Below are positions 20,282-32,072 of a stretch of DNA of 64,000 nt, piece after piece. Origin of the DNA: Amyloporia xantha (taxonomy: Eukaryota; Basidiomycota; Agaricomycetes; Polyporales; Adustoporiaceae); assembly GCA_036971615.1 (NCBI GenBank), contig JAYKKR010000016.1, positions 620,001-684,000 on the forward strand, read 5' to 3'. The notes under the pieces are model-generated. The model had not been told where the DNA came from, searched no databases, and worked only from the letters and a program-made list of their open reading frames with translations. The translations under genes and the position numbers were made by a program. Within the stretch, counting starts at the first letter, position 1, and each line of letters starts with the position of its first letter.

Positions 20282-20809
20282 TGGCAGCGAGGACGTGGAA
20301 AAAGAGCACGCTGAGCACGCAAGCGATGGCGACGAGCTCCAATGCGCCCGCTTATAAATGAAGTAATTCCTCGCTGCCGGCTCGGCTTAGTTTTTTAACT
20401 TGCTTTCTCAAATATTACCAAAATGGAAACCTCCTCTCGGAGTCCGAATGCGGCGCCACTAAAGATAGTATTTTTCCAACACTACGGTAACGTGAGAGAG
20501 ATTTCCTATGTATAGCAGAGTATATAAAATCTTGAATACTTATGAATTATTGTTAAGCCGTATCGTAACCTTAATAAACAGGGCGAGGACACTGTGTACA
20601 ACGGTGAGCGCGGTAGCGCTGATGAGCGGGAGGCGCTCTGACGTCGACAGCACAGTGCGAAATGCACGTGCAAGAAATGCAAAATGCAGAATCAGCTCGG
20701 CAACCATGCACGGAGCGATCATTTTCACGGCGATCCGTCGCACCGGCGTCCTTGTCTTGTCCCCTTCGAATTCAGCTCACAATTCGAATTCGAATTGAAC
20801 TACGATGAC
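20282..20809. other. intergenic, ABC transporter promoter side
   Basis: Contains the TTTATAAG motif near 20350-20358 (read on the minus strand), a plausible TATA box for the ABC transporter. A perfect 16-bp palindrome AATTCGAATTCGAATT lies near 20781-20796. No supported gene. Confidence 0.4.
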
Positions 20810-21225
20810 TGGATGCCTTCCCGCAGACATTTAGAACCGTTTCTATTCTAAATTTCAGCTCTAAATCATGTCGGCACGCCGGCTGATCTGTCTGAGACTC
20901 GAAGCGAGCCGGTTGGCGCTCGTAAAGTAGAACTGTCACGCTTAATCTAGAAGGGGGGTCCGACCCCCCCTCCTAGATTCTAAATGCGCTCCAGATAATA
21001 ATGTTCAAACTCCGCCCCTATCCCATTGGCTCATTCACTCTCTCATCAGGTCCCGCCTGCTTATCTCACTCTTAGTCATTCAGATCATCACTGATTGTCA
21101 CAAAATCATAACGCTGTTCGGGCGAGCGCTTCGTGTTTAGAAAACCTCTCAGAGTAAGACCCCGGAGGCGGTTTCAAGGTCCGTTATGAAATAGAATTTT
21201 TCTAAATCCTATGGAAAGGCATCCA
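20810..21225. mobile_element. MITE-like element with terminal inverted repeats
   Basis: The left end TGGATGCCTTCCCGCAGACA and the right end, read on the other strand, TGGATGCCTTTCCATAGGAT are matching inverted termini that continue imperfectly for about 40 bp, including a shared TTTAGAA. The element is about 416 bp and has no coding capacity. Near its middle, at 20944-20979, is a strong hairpin: AATCTAGAAGGGGGGTC facing GACCCCCCCTCCTAGATT. ACTG occurs at both outer ends (20808-20811 and 21225-21228) and may be a target duplication, though it overlaps the repeat ends. A short non-autonomous DNA transposon is the best reading. Confidence 0.5.
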
Positions 21226-21845
21226 CTGTTCTAATATCTTATAATCGTGTCGTCCACGATCAGATGAGGCTCGCTAGTCCTTCGGTTACAAGCGCTTCAA
21301 ACCACTTTCCCTCTAAACAACCTCTGAACAGCTAGATCTAGTCGAAAGAAGGTGACTTATTACAGTTGATCTGCTGGCGGCCCTCATTCTTCACTACGAC
21401 TACTCGTTGCTCTGATTCGCATTCAGAGTACTTTGCCAAGTGACGGTCCAGATTAATTGGCCCATGTTGATCCGAATAATCATTGCTCTGTGGGTCCAAA
21501 AACACCGCGATTCCTAGATGCTTTATATGCCACATATACGCGGAACACACTTGCCAAAGCTTTTTCGTCAAAGTGAGATTGGTGGGACACCATTCTTTAT
21601 GATCCTGTTTTTGGGCAGCGTACGGAGTCCGCTCTTCCTATGCACTGGCTGACTGTCTGAAATTGGGAGATCGACTGGTAGTTGAACTCTCTATGCAGTC
21701 ACCGCTCCCTTTCCAGACCTGCAGTCCATCACATTGTGAAATGGACCGAATGGTTTACTCTTCATCCTGGTCAGCAACGCATCACAATAAATAGGACTTA
21801 TCTACTGTCATCCGCTGCTGACCAGGTGAGACTCAAACCTAGGGT
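21226..21845. other. intergenic upstream of the disordered-protein gene
   Basis: About 620 bp with no supported gene. It should include the promoter of the gene starting at 21846. Confidence 0.35.
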
Positions 21846-24800
21846 ATGGCTCGCCTCTCTGCACATCTTTCTCTCTCGCTATCTCGCACTTTCAGCAACT
21901 CAGCAATCAACATGCAATCCGCAAGCACGAACAAACCCGCTCCCCCCGCCGGAACTCAGGTTGGACCCAAGGCCAAGAAGGGTCTGACCCGCGGTTCTGT
22001 GCAAACTGTCTCGACGTTCAAGACCAGGACGGCCGTCGCTCCCAAGGCCGTCCCAAAGCCGCCCTTCACCACGGCGTCTCGTGTTCTGTCCGTCTCCGCT
22101 ATCCCTGTCAAGAAGGGATCTTTCGGCACCCGCAATGGTGCATCGGGCCTCAAGCCCAACTCTGGCGCTGGCGAGGACATCAAGGCCGGCGCCGTTGTGT
22201 CAGCCTCCAAGGTTGAGCGTTCCTTTGTCAAGGTCTCCGGAAGGAAGCTCTCCCTGTCGGAGATATCCCTCAAGGACTCCGTCGAAGCTGACAAGCTGGC
22301 TCATCGTTGTCTGGCTTCCCGCCCTGTCCCTGCTACCCGCCCGGTTTCTGTTTCCAGTGTCGGCAAGGAGAATATTCCATCCTTCGCTCGTCCCACGAAG
22401 ACCTCCGCTTCTCGCACCGTAGCCATCAAGCCATCTCCCATTCCCCAGACCAAGCCCATCACGCGTACTCCCAGCTCGTCTCCCGGACTGGTTCGCCGCA
22501 CCACCATCACTCCCAAGCCTATCGGCGTCAAGCCACTCGTCACCAAGTCCTCTGCTCCCTCGGGCCGTTTGCTCTTCATCAATACTGAGCGGCGCGAGGA
22601 GTCTCCCCAGGCCTCCAAGGCAGCATTTGGACGTGCCATCCCTCGACCTGCACAGGCCAAGAACGTCGCGATGCACAAGGCGGTCATCGAGCGCCCGCTC
22701 TTCGTCGTGGAGAATGTGCGTGTGGTCCCTCTTTACAAGTTGATGGGAGAGAAGGATGGTCTGGAAAAGATGCAGCGCGTTTCACTGGTGGAAGAATCTG
22801 CTACAGCTCTGGGCAAGACTTCCGACTCCTGCACTGATGCGGCACAGCTTGGTCTCGGCACTCCGACCCTCGGGAAATCGAAGGACCAGTCTAATATGGT
22901 GGATATCCAGTCAGTGCATTCAGATGTGTGCGTGTCATTACCACGTCTGATGTCCTCCTTTCTACAGGATCGACGACCCTTCTCTTCCCGTTCTTATGAT
23001 CACGTCCGACGATGAGGACCAAGCCGCATCTCAAGCCGAAGAAACCAACACGATCACCACGATGGTCCCTCCTCTCGTCATGATCCCGTGCACAAGCTTC
23101 CTCACCGTGCCCGAGTGGAAGTATGGTTCGTCGGCGCCCCGCATGGCAGTAGCGAAAAACATCACTACTGGCAGGTTCATCGAAGCTAAACGCCGCGCGG
23201 ATGAGTGCACCATTATGCCCGTCTTCATGCTTCCTACCGGTCGGAGGCCGCTTCCTCCCATTCCGACCAAGAAGTGCACTACCTCACTCAACATATTGGA
23301 GAAGGTAGAGAAATCCCCGGAGAAGGAAGATGACAAGGCACCGGTCCATAAGGAGCCTCAACGCGTTGAGATTATCGGCGTCTCATCGGAAACCATCAAA
23401 GATGCGATAGTCGAAGAAAGGATGGTCGAAGAAAGGATGGTCGAAGAAGCAACAGTGGAAGAAGTCAAGGTTGAAGGAGCAACGGCGACAGAAGCAAATG
23501 CCGAAGAAGATGAAGATGAAGATGAAGATGAAGATTATAATACCCTATGGTGCGCTGGATTCTGCTCCACCACTAGCGCATCTGACTTTATTTGCTAGCC
23601 GCATTTTTGGCAAGCTGCCTCGTACACAGGACATTGACGAGGAGGAAATGACAGGCCTGTCTTCAGCTGCGATCACACGTACACACTCTCTGCGCTCACG
23701 CCCCGATGCCTATCCTGCCATATTTGGCGACTTGATGAAGTCTCTCGGAGGACTGGTGTCGTGCGTGGGGGAGATCAACAGCGAATTCAAGCTCTTCGAC
23801 GAGGAAATGCCCTTGGCAACTAGCTATACAGAATGTGGTACAATTACTTTGAAGAACGTGATGAAGGACGAAATCCTCCATGATCTGGATGAAGAACGAA
23901 GCTTGGCCGATGACGCGATTTTGATGGCGCCTGCGTACGACTCCGTGCCTTGCATCGTCGATCATGCGGAGAATTCCCTAGTAGGCCCCGTGGACGATGC
24001 TAGTTCTGACGTCGGTATCGAATCTGACATGCTCAGGGCCAAGAACGCCGGGGGCGATCAGGTACATCTAGACAACCAAGATGACGATCTCGAGGCGCTT
24101 GAGTCAGTGGCATTCGTTATTCTCTTCTGGGCAAACTTTGACATGCATTCTGTTTCAGCCGCATTTTTGCAGCTCTCCCGCATGTCCGAGGGCGCGTAGA
24201 TGCGAGCAGTGATGTGGGATCCAGCATCACTGCCCGCATCTACGCATCCAATGATTCGCACCGCAAACACGAAGGCGTCTTTGGAGAGCTCTTCCAATGT
24301 GTCCAATCCCTCGCGTCTTGCGTTGCGGAAGTACAAGAGGATTTGGGCTTCCTCTTCTCCGGATCGCAAGAACTCCAGACTGGAGACACCATCTCGGAGG
24401 ACGAAGACGGTCAGGGCTTCATTCCCCAAATTCCTTGCCAGAACGAGGGCCACAATGAGGTCATCGAACACATAGATAGTATCCGAATTTCCGCTGAAGA
24501 CGGTTATAAGAATAATTCGGCTCAGTCGGAACACTCCCCCGACTGTGAGAGCATCGATCTACCATCACCCGTAATCCAGAGCAGCGACGTAGTGTCGGGC
24601 GTCGACAAGGAGGAATCACAAGTGCCGCGCTTTACTGCAAACGAGAAAGGCAAGCAACGACAATATACCGAAACGATCGATGAACAGCCAGAGCCAGAGC
24701 CGGATCTCGAGCTGGATCTCGAGCCGGAGCTGGAGGCTGTTGAGGACGCGAGTTCACGATCTGAGGAATGCTACGTTGCTTACTTTCCCTATGTGCGTTT

Positions 24801-25839
24801 TCTATTCATGCTTGTGATTCGCATACTAACCATATACCTGCTGCCTTCAGGATGCTCCCGAGTTCATCATGGGAGACTCGGGAGGTTTTGCGGTGCACGG
24901 GGCGGTCGGCTACCATAGTCGACCTTCTCGTCGTCAGCAGCGACTTCAGCACAAGAAAGCTTCCCGTGTCCGATCGGGAACGCTATTCTCTCGAGCAAAG
25001 CGGGCTGATGACGTTCCCCTGGTATGCTATTTCTATTCGAGCGTCGCTCAAAGATAGCCAGCTTGATGCATCCTACCACAGCCCGATGATATCACTGCAA
25101 TTCTTGAGAGCCCCTCTCATATCCAAGACATCCTGACCCCAGCATCTCTATCCGACCGTGGGGCTGGTGCAATTCTCCTGGTGCGCCATTTTCTCTCGTC
25201 TCGCGCAAGGGTGGTGGTTGATGTATCGCATCGTAGCCTGATGATATCGATGCCCTTCCTGAGAGCCCCTCTCCTATTGTCAAGATCCCGTCCTTAGCAT
25301 CCCTGTCCACTCGCGGCAATTTGCTTTTCGCCCACGGAGAGCTCGAGACCATCCCCCTCGACTCCGACCCTACTCTGAACAAGACATCAACTCCCCAAAC
25401 TGGCTTCTGGGCACGTGTTTTTGGAAGCCCTTCACCAGCACCAGCCAAGCTGAGACACGGCATCAGCCAAACATCCCTCGAGGTCACCTCTCCTTCCACT
25501 CCCCGCTCCTCGATATCCTCCAACTCCCGCCAGTCTCCCTGTCCTCATTCATCCACGTCCTCCAACCTCCTCCAGCCTTCCACTCCTAACTACTCCACAT
25601 CCTCCAAATTCTCCCAGCCTTCCGCTCCTGCTACACCAAATACATCTCCTCGCTCAGCCGACTCTTCCTTCACCGACGAATCTAGCTTAACTTCATCCGA
25701 ATGCTCCTCTTGGTCCAGCTCCTCCTCCGTAGCAACGCCAGCAACATCCAACTCAGGCTGTCCCTCCTCTCGCGGATGGATGCAGAAAGATGCCGGACGT
25801 TTTGATACTTTCACGGATTTCTTCCGTCGTCTGTTTTAA
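21846..25839 (+). CDS. long disordered protein with duplicated exon modules, unknown function
   Basis: Seven exons in phase: 21846..22927, 22968..23549, 23599..24102, 24159..24792, 24851..25021, 25082..25180 and 25237..25839, giving 1224 aa. The first third is Lys/Ser/Pro/Thr-rich and basic, with a KEN sequence in SVGKENIPSFARP. The middle has VEERMVEERMVEE repeats and a DEDEDEDED run. The end is Ser/Pro/Thr-rich and closes FDTFTDFFRRLF. Exons 3 and 4 encode related pieces (RIFGKLP with FGDLMKSLGGLVSCVGEI, against RIFAALP with FGELFQCVQSLASCVAEV). Exons 6 and 7 start PDDITAILESPS and PDDIDALPESPS. I do not recognise the family. The first intron is only 40 nt, and a second in-frame Met at 21912 could be the start. 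Confidence 0.7.
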
Positions 25840-28158
25840 ATCGCCCACACATGAGCTGTACAGTTCTGTGGTGAGCTTATAGCTTTTTCTTTTACGCTGG
25901 GGCGTGATACTTATTCTGTTTATCCTTCCTTTCCCCGTAGATTTCGATCGCATCACTCTCGGTGCTTTCATAGCTATCCCAATCGTTTTATGGCCATCTG
26001 TCGTTGCCTCAGCTCTAACCCTACCCCTCCCAAGCAATGTTCGTCTTGTCGCCACTGCTACCTATGTTCGTCATCCCTATACTCTTCATTGATCGCCATT
26101 TTCCCTCTGCCCCGGTATCGTCACTGTGATAACACACGTATATTCTGCTTTCCGTGATACAGCCGCTGCTACACATACATCCCTTTACTTATGGTTTTCT
26201 CCCAGTATACATTTCATATCTAGGCCTGTCTCAATGATTCCCGCAGTACAATACAGTTATGTTACGTCCAATAGTTATTCTCAATGCGACTTATGTTCAT
26301 CTTCTCTCACATCATAGCTTTATTCACGGACATCAACCTGTCAACATGCTGCTTATGATGAAGTGATCAAGGTAGGAGCGCGCTATCAGGTTCTTCGAGT
26401 ACGGGTTGACATGAATGTGAAATGTCCATAGTGCAATTCATTGTAGACGTACACCAGAGGTTCAGCTTTTACTCGTACTATGCAGTGCCAAGACGTCGAT
26501 TGGAAGTCGTGGCAGGTGGCACGATGCTGACGGCTTAGTATTTTTGTGCGAGTCTCACTCGTGCCAATGAAAAAACGTACCACATCACTTTCCAGCATGA
26601 GATTAGGTCATGTCCGAGTCGAGACCCGTCTCAACTTTATCTAATTACCAGGACCTGCCACTTAGTGACAGCTACTCGCCCGCAACTGCCCAACTTGTAG
26701 CACATTCATACATAGTCATTGCTCGCACATCTCCTAGTGCCTACATGCTACATAGCATAGGCCTGATCTTTCTCGAGCGATAGAGTAGCAGAGCATGCAA
26801 TATCTAACATATTCAAACGTCTTCAGAGGGTTGTAAAGCTGAAAACGGGCTTAGTCAAACTAGCGTTTGCGAGGTCTTTATGTCTCAAAATTTAGAGTGC
26901 ATCATGATGTGGATCGACCCACGTTCGTCTCAACAGGCATCGAAGCATCTTTGTTTCGGTTTCGATAGTACGTTCAGAACTGTGTGACTTGTGCTCTCTG
27001 TTCATGTTGTTCCTAACCAAGGAGCCGTCGCCACGCCACCACGAGACATCAAGCCGATTCAAGCGAGCTGAGAGGGTGGCGCAGTCAACAAGATTTGTTG
27101 ATGGGAGATCCGATCGATCAGCCCATCAGATCTCTCCGTGACATTTTGCTGTGCAAGGCGAACGACGTTGTGGCTTCTTACGTTCACCTGCCAGTGTTGA
27201 GCAGCTGCCAGATACTGCGTTCATTCTATTGAACTATCCTCTTGCACATGCAGGGAAAAAGAACAAGAAATACAGACGCTACACTTCAACAGAGTGCCGT
27301 ATTCCATCGTCGGAGATTCCTGCTGAAACCCTTGAACATCTGACGTCGCTTGTTGCTTGCTGGCCCCTAACTGTGATTTGATGTGACAGCTCAGCATGGA
27401 CTTGTGATTCAAACAGCCATCGGGGTCGTTTGTTGCATTAGATGGATAGCCAAGGCCGCCGTAACTTGGGATGTACAACTGAGATTATGATATGGAATAT
27501 CGCTCTTCACCGTGCCTGCTGGACGCGTATCTCTACGAAGATTTCCGAAATACTGTACGTTCCAGGTTTGCAACAACCTGTGGATTGTAAGCAATGTGCA
27601 TTCGACCTGTTACTCCGGCCTAGAGATTCAAAATCACTTCCCCACGCATGTGGACGACCAAACTCGTGGTTGATGTTCGTCCGCCGACAGTCTCGGTCCC
27701 GTACCCGCTGTCTGTGCCGCTTTGTTACTCGGAACGACTGGACAGGGTCGAGGCGGCGTAACATATTACCATATGATGCGCCTTTAACTTACCCTGCGGC
27801 CCTGGCACTTGACATCAAGTCTAACAGACGGACCGCCACTGCCGTGTTCATTCATCTTTCCAGCGCACGGTCAGGGCGCACTCTGTCCTTATGCGGCAGC
27901 CCGCAAGCCTCAGCCGTGTTACGTCGCCTTACATTTCATCCCAGGCAGTGACAGATATGCACGCGGAACTGCCAGTCGGTGCTCTAGGCCTCATTGCTGA
28001 CATACTCGCGGCTGACATACCGCATTAACCACCGCTGCGGGAGGTCGACGGTATAAAAGCTGTCTGGTAAAGCCAGTATTCACCAACCCTCCAGTCGCCT
28101 CACTCTACTCACAAAAGTACTCTCAGCAGCTTCCTAGCTACCCTATCTCAGTATCACA
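25840..28158. other. long stretch without a supported gene
   Basis: About 2.3 kb. Open frames here are short, overlap on both strands and lack coding character. From about 27440 onward the sequence resembles 31440-32070, the region in front of the second small-secreted-protein gene; for example CTTGACATCAAGTCTAACAG near 27809 is close to its counterpart near 31733. That part is the promoter side of duplicated cassette 1. Confidence 0.4.
28052..28059 (+). promoter_or_regulatory. TATA box of small secreted protein 1
   Basis: TATAAAAG lies 107 bp before the start codon. The same octamer stands 98 bp before the start of the second copy, so the core promoter survived duplication. Confidence 0.6.
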
Positions 28159-29046
28159 ATGTTCGCCAAGTTCACCATTGCCTTTGTCGCTGCCGCCATT
28201 GCCTTCGTGCAGGTCAACGCCGAGTCCCACACCGTCACCTTCACGAACAAGTAAGCGATATTGATCTCACTGCATGAGACGAACCGCTGACCATAATGCT
28301 CGCAGCTGTGGATATGGCACGGTGTGTTGTCCGCCGCCTATGACCGCCACCGACGATGATACTAATATTCTTCTTCAGCCGACCTTGAGGGGCCAGAACG
28401 GCGCCACCCTCTCCACTGGCGGTGCCTACACCTCCAACGGAGCTCTCGAGGGAGCCATTGCGTAAGTTGTGCTCGCATATTGCTCGATGAGATCTAGGCT
28501 CATGCAATCACACCATCTTTATAGATACCTCCAGACTGGTTAGTAGTGGTTTCTTTGTGTTCTGTGCTGTAGAACGGTATAATGATAAACTCAAACTTCC
28601 AGGCAGCTGTGGTGCCAATGGCGAAGGCTGCACTCTTGTTGAAGCGACTCTTCAGAACGGCTACAGCAGCGCCGACATCTCGCTCATTTCTCCGTGAGTA
28701 TTTCACTCGAATGATTCTAACAAATAATTAACTGTGATCTTTCCTTAGTCACGCGTTCTCGGTGACCACCGGTTTCGGTTACTTCGACGGCTGTGACGGC
28801 TCCGGTGCCGACTGTAAGTCGTCTCGATAGTCAGGCGATCAGGGATAGTCAAGGCTGACGTTTTCTGTTCCAGGCAACAACGCGAACTGCCCGGATGCGT
28901 TCCACAGCTCTGACCAGACCTGGGTTCAGGTCGGCTGCTCTGCTGCCAACGTGAGTCTAATGCTCTATATCACACAGGCGCATGCATTCTGACAGGGATC
29001 AATCATTTTCTGACAGGTCAACCTCGCCATCACCTTCTGCGACTAG
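28159..29046 (+). CDS. small secreted cysteine-rich protein, copy 1
   Basis: Eight exons: 28159..28250, 28306..28321, 28379..28461, 28525..28538, 28603..28693, 28749..28813, 28874..28950 and 29017..29046, giving 155 aa. MFAKFTIAFVAAAIAFVQVNA is a signal peptide cut before ESHTV. The mature part has eight cysteines and motifs such as TFTNNCGYGT, STGGAYTSNG, SCGANGEGCTLVE and FDGCDGSGADC. It resembles small secreted proteins of agaricomycetes often labelled glycopeptide or thaumatin-like; this is from memory. Role unknown; cell-wall or surface association is plausible. Exons of 14 and 16 nt are unusually small but identical in the second copy, which supports the model. Confidence 0.88.
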
Positions 29047-29395
29047 ATGGCTACCTCAAAATGTTTTCACGCCTAACCAGGGTATTCATCGGTAGAATTT
29101 GGGCGGCATTCTCTCGTTATTTATTTGTGTATTTGGGGCAATAATTATGGTCATTTTCGGTTTGCATCGCGTGCATATAAGGTATGCTAAGAGCTGAGTG
29201 ATAGCCCAGGGAACGTTGCGTAGGTCGCGCGGTGTTATGACCAGATGGTAAACAGCTTCGTTGCACGCACTGAGGACATGGCTAATTGAAATGATGGAAG
29301 AGTACTTGGTTATCTTTGCTTTACGAGGTTTACATTGCTTTGCACGTCTTTCCCATGACCTATAATGACAATTGGAAGCCGTCACTCCTACTATA
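29047..29395. other. convergent 3' region, cassette 1
   Basis: 349 bp between the secreted-protein stop and the SDR stop. Nothing beyond the two 3' UTRs is seen. Confidence 0.35.
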
Positions 29396-30557
29396 TCACC
29401 GAACGGCAGGATTAACAGCCGTATAGCCGCCATCTATGATGATCTCTTGTCCGTTTGTGTAACATCCAGCCGGAGACACGAGGTAAATGACAGTTCCCGC
29501 CATCTCTTGCGCTCTGGATCGCGAAACATCAGAACTATCAGCCGGTCTGTCGAGAATGACGCGTAAACCACGCACGTTCCAGCCCTGTGCGCCGGTACGG
29601 GGACGATGGTCTTGCCGATCTTGTCAACCATATCGGGAGGGATGGTAGGGTATGTCATCTCCGACTCGTACACGCCAGGCGCTACACTACAGACGCGCAC
29701 GGGGATCTTCTTCAGTGCGAGCTCCGTGGAAAACATCTTTGTCAGATGCGTTGCAGCCGCTTTCGTGGCGTTGTATGCGAACTAACCCAGAGGCGGGTAG
29801 ATTATATGACGATTAGTAGACGTAAATCATCAGGAGTTCCATACCAACCTGGTTCTGTGCAAGCTTGATGTTGCCGCTAATGCTGGTGACGTTGATGACA
29901 CATGAGGTATACCCAGGGACATCCTCGCTCCCCTTCGCGAGTAATCCCAGGAATGCAGTGTTGAGGAAGTAAATTGAGAACGTGTTGACGCCAAATACGT
30001 CCGCCCAGTCACCGAATGATGCGCTGTCGAAAAGAGCCCGTCCGAGGGTCTCAGGGCTCTTATGCTCAGGTGCATTCATGTCGTTCATAAAAGGCGTCAA
30101 GGGGCCTGTCTGTCCCGCACTGAACCGAAGAGAGGTGAGCTCAGTCACCAGTGCAGGATTGGGAGAAAGATTTAAGCGTACTTGTTGACTAGAATGTGCA
30201 GCTTTCCCTCCTTGGAGGCCACAAGCTCTTGCCCCGCAAGAATACTCTTCTTATCAGTCACATCCATCACTAGTCTATTAGTTTGTTGACCAGTTATAAT
30301 AATGGCTGCATTGGAATCGTCCGTATACGCAATTGTATCACTTACGGAATAATGGAGCCACTTCCTTGGTTCTCCTGGTTGAACTTCGCGACAGCCTTGT
30401 CCAGTACATCCTCGCGACGTCCTGTTATATAGACCCTGGCGCCATTTACAGCAAGACCTTCTGCAATCATCCAGCCGATTCCCGTCCCACCACCGGTGAC
30501 GAGGGCCACTCGATTATCGAGGTTGAAAATCCTATCGAGGCGCATCGACTGCGACAT
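29396..30557 (-). CDS. short-chain dehydrogenase/reductase, copy 1
   Basis: Minus-strand exons 30346..30557, 30182..30274, 29849..30119, 29576..29781 and 29396..29513, giving 299 aa. The Rossmann cofactor motif is TGGGTGIGWMIAEGLA near residue 20. Catalytic residues appear as the Ser in VTSISGNIKLAQNQ and the YxxxK in FAYNATKAAATHL. The C terminus ends GQEIIIDGGYTAVNPAVR. Classical SDRs oxidise or reduce alcohols, ketones or sugars with NAD(P)H; the substrate cannot be told. The early TGRR after the second beta strand suggests NADP(H) preference. The gene is convergent with the secreted protein and has a same-length paralogue with identical exon lengths at 33409..34549. Confidence 0.9.
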
Positions 30558-30949
30558 TCTGAACGTACGCGCGAAGGGATATTGGCCAACACACAAATGT
30601 GTGCCAACAAATCGATTGATTGCTCATGCATTACTGACGCGGAGACGGCTTTCCTTGTGCTCTGGTCAGTGGATAACGGAAGTGATAACAAAGTGATAAT
30701 ACTGGAAGTTCCCGCGATGCGCGCTTCACGGGGTCTCGGACTCCCAGCTTCACTTAGTCCTTGTCGGATCCAGTCGCATCGACCACTGCCAATGGGCGTA
30801 CAATGTCTCCTTGAATCCTACAACTTGAATCCTACAAAGTGTGTATCATAGCGGCATAGCACCTTGTATAAGTTAGATGCCATCCTGGGGAATTGAGATA
30901 TCCTTAGTGGCCCACTGAATCAGATCACCTTGGCCGTCACGATATTTCT
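30558..30949. other. region between SDR copy 1 and the F-box relic
   Basis: 392 bp with no supported gene. It holds the SDR promoter. By synteny with copy 2, most of the F-box gene should once have been located here; that part is deleted or unrecognisable. Confidence 0.35.
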
Positions 30950-31245
30950 GCGCATCCCATGACTCCAGTCTTCAAGTGACAAGCCCTCAAATTTAAAGTC
31001 CAAGATCTCGGCGCTTTACATCTGCATTTGAAGCACTTGCGTGCTGTGCATTTTTTAGGTTCGTTGAATGTTCTTCTCGATGGCCTTATCGTATGGGCAC
31101 CGCGGAAGAGAGTACAGGGGAATCTCGCGTTATTCGATATCGCTCTGCAGTCCGGAGCGACTCTTCCATCGCTTGCCGATATTATCGCTGGACTTAATTG
31201 CAGAGGAATTTTCTGTGCGTTACCATGATGGGATATGCTTCTTGA
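30950..31245 (+). pseudogene. relic of an F-box gene (3' part only)
   Basis: The plus-strand sequence here encodes fragments such as LKHLRAVHFLGSLNVLLDGL and IAEEFSVRYHDG. The same parts of the intact F-box gene at 35186..36721 read LKHLRIARFDGSLNGLLDIV and IAEESSVCYRDG. The relic is interrupted and shifted in frame, has no start, and covers only about the last sixth of the gene. It occupies the position expected for the F-box gene in cassette copy 1. Confidence 0.7.
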
Positions 31246-32072
31246 ACTCATCGACGGGGATATCTGATTCATCCCTGAGCACAGAGTGTAGACTCTGTCG
31301 AGATTGGTCGGTAAAGAAGCCACACATAATAAGATGACTTACTACGAAGAAATACGCGTAGGCTGATCAAGCCGATATTTCCGCCGATCAAACCATGCAG
31401 CATGTTGCGCGCGTCGGTTGGTCAAGTACGTACTGCTCAGGGTGAATGGCATGCCGAATGGTCACCAGCGAAGACTTGCTCTACTGCTACACGCTCACAC
31501 CGGTCATTCCAGGTCCGACATCCCAAATCGCTTCTCCCCGCATGTGCGCCATTAGGGATATGAATGCTGTCCAATGTGTTCATTATACCTCTTTCAGTCC
31601 GACCCCATGCATGGTCTCGGCCCCATTTCAGTCATCTGTGCCGTTCCGTCGCTCGGCAGGACTGCTGGGTGGCGGTGTAGTCAACCCATCATCGTTTGAT
31701 GCGCCTTTGACTTACCCGACGATCATGTCGCTTGACATCAAATCTAACAGACGGACTGCGATCACCGTGTTTGAGATTGCTCCGAGGTCATGACATGCTC
31801 CACTCATACGTGGGTCGCAGCAAGAGTGTTCAGGCGGTAAACCGCGAAAAGAAGGACGGACGACGCGCTCGCCGTTAGCGGTGGCAGACACTGACATGCG
31901 GTCCTGTCAACTGCTGACCACGCCTCAGTGATGAACATGCCGGCGCAGGAGCCGTCGTTGTGCGAGTTCGAGTGTATAAAAGCAGAGCCAACACTCACCA
32001 GACCTTCAGTCAATTCACACCATCCAAAAAGTACTCTCATCTGTTTCTCAACCCTCTCACCAAATTACCACA
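31246..32072. other. spacer and promoter of cassette copy 2
   Basis: About 830 bp. From about 31440 it matches the region before copy 1 (27440-28158). It carries the TATA box at 31975. No separate gene is supported. Confidence 0.4.
31975..31982 (+). promoter_or_regulatory. TATA box of small secreted protein 2
   Basis: TATAAAAG, 98 bp before the start codon at 32073, matching the position and sequence in copy 1. Confidence 0.6.

Larger units (their letters stand above)
27440..31245. repeat. tandem cassette copy 1 (secreted protein, SDR, F-box relic)
   Basis: First copy of a head-to-tail duplication. The order is promoter sequence, small secreted protein (+), SDR (-), and a decayed fragment of an F-box gene (+). 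The second copy follows at about 31440-36721 with the same order and orientation. Both gene pairs share intron positions and lengths of exons exactly. Outer limits are approximate. Confidence 0.75.

Noticed and set aside
23500..23536. GAAGAT repeat as a possible microsatellite feature
   Set aside because: It encodes the DEDEDED tract inside a coding exon, so it is explained by the protein.
30333..30851. 172-codon plus-strand open frame opposite SDR copy 1
   Set aside because: Antisense shadow of the first SDR exon extended by chance into the promoter; the equivalent frame is not kept in copy 2.
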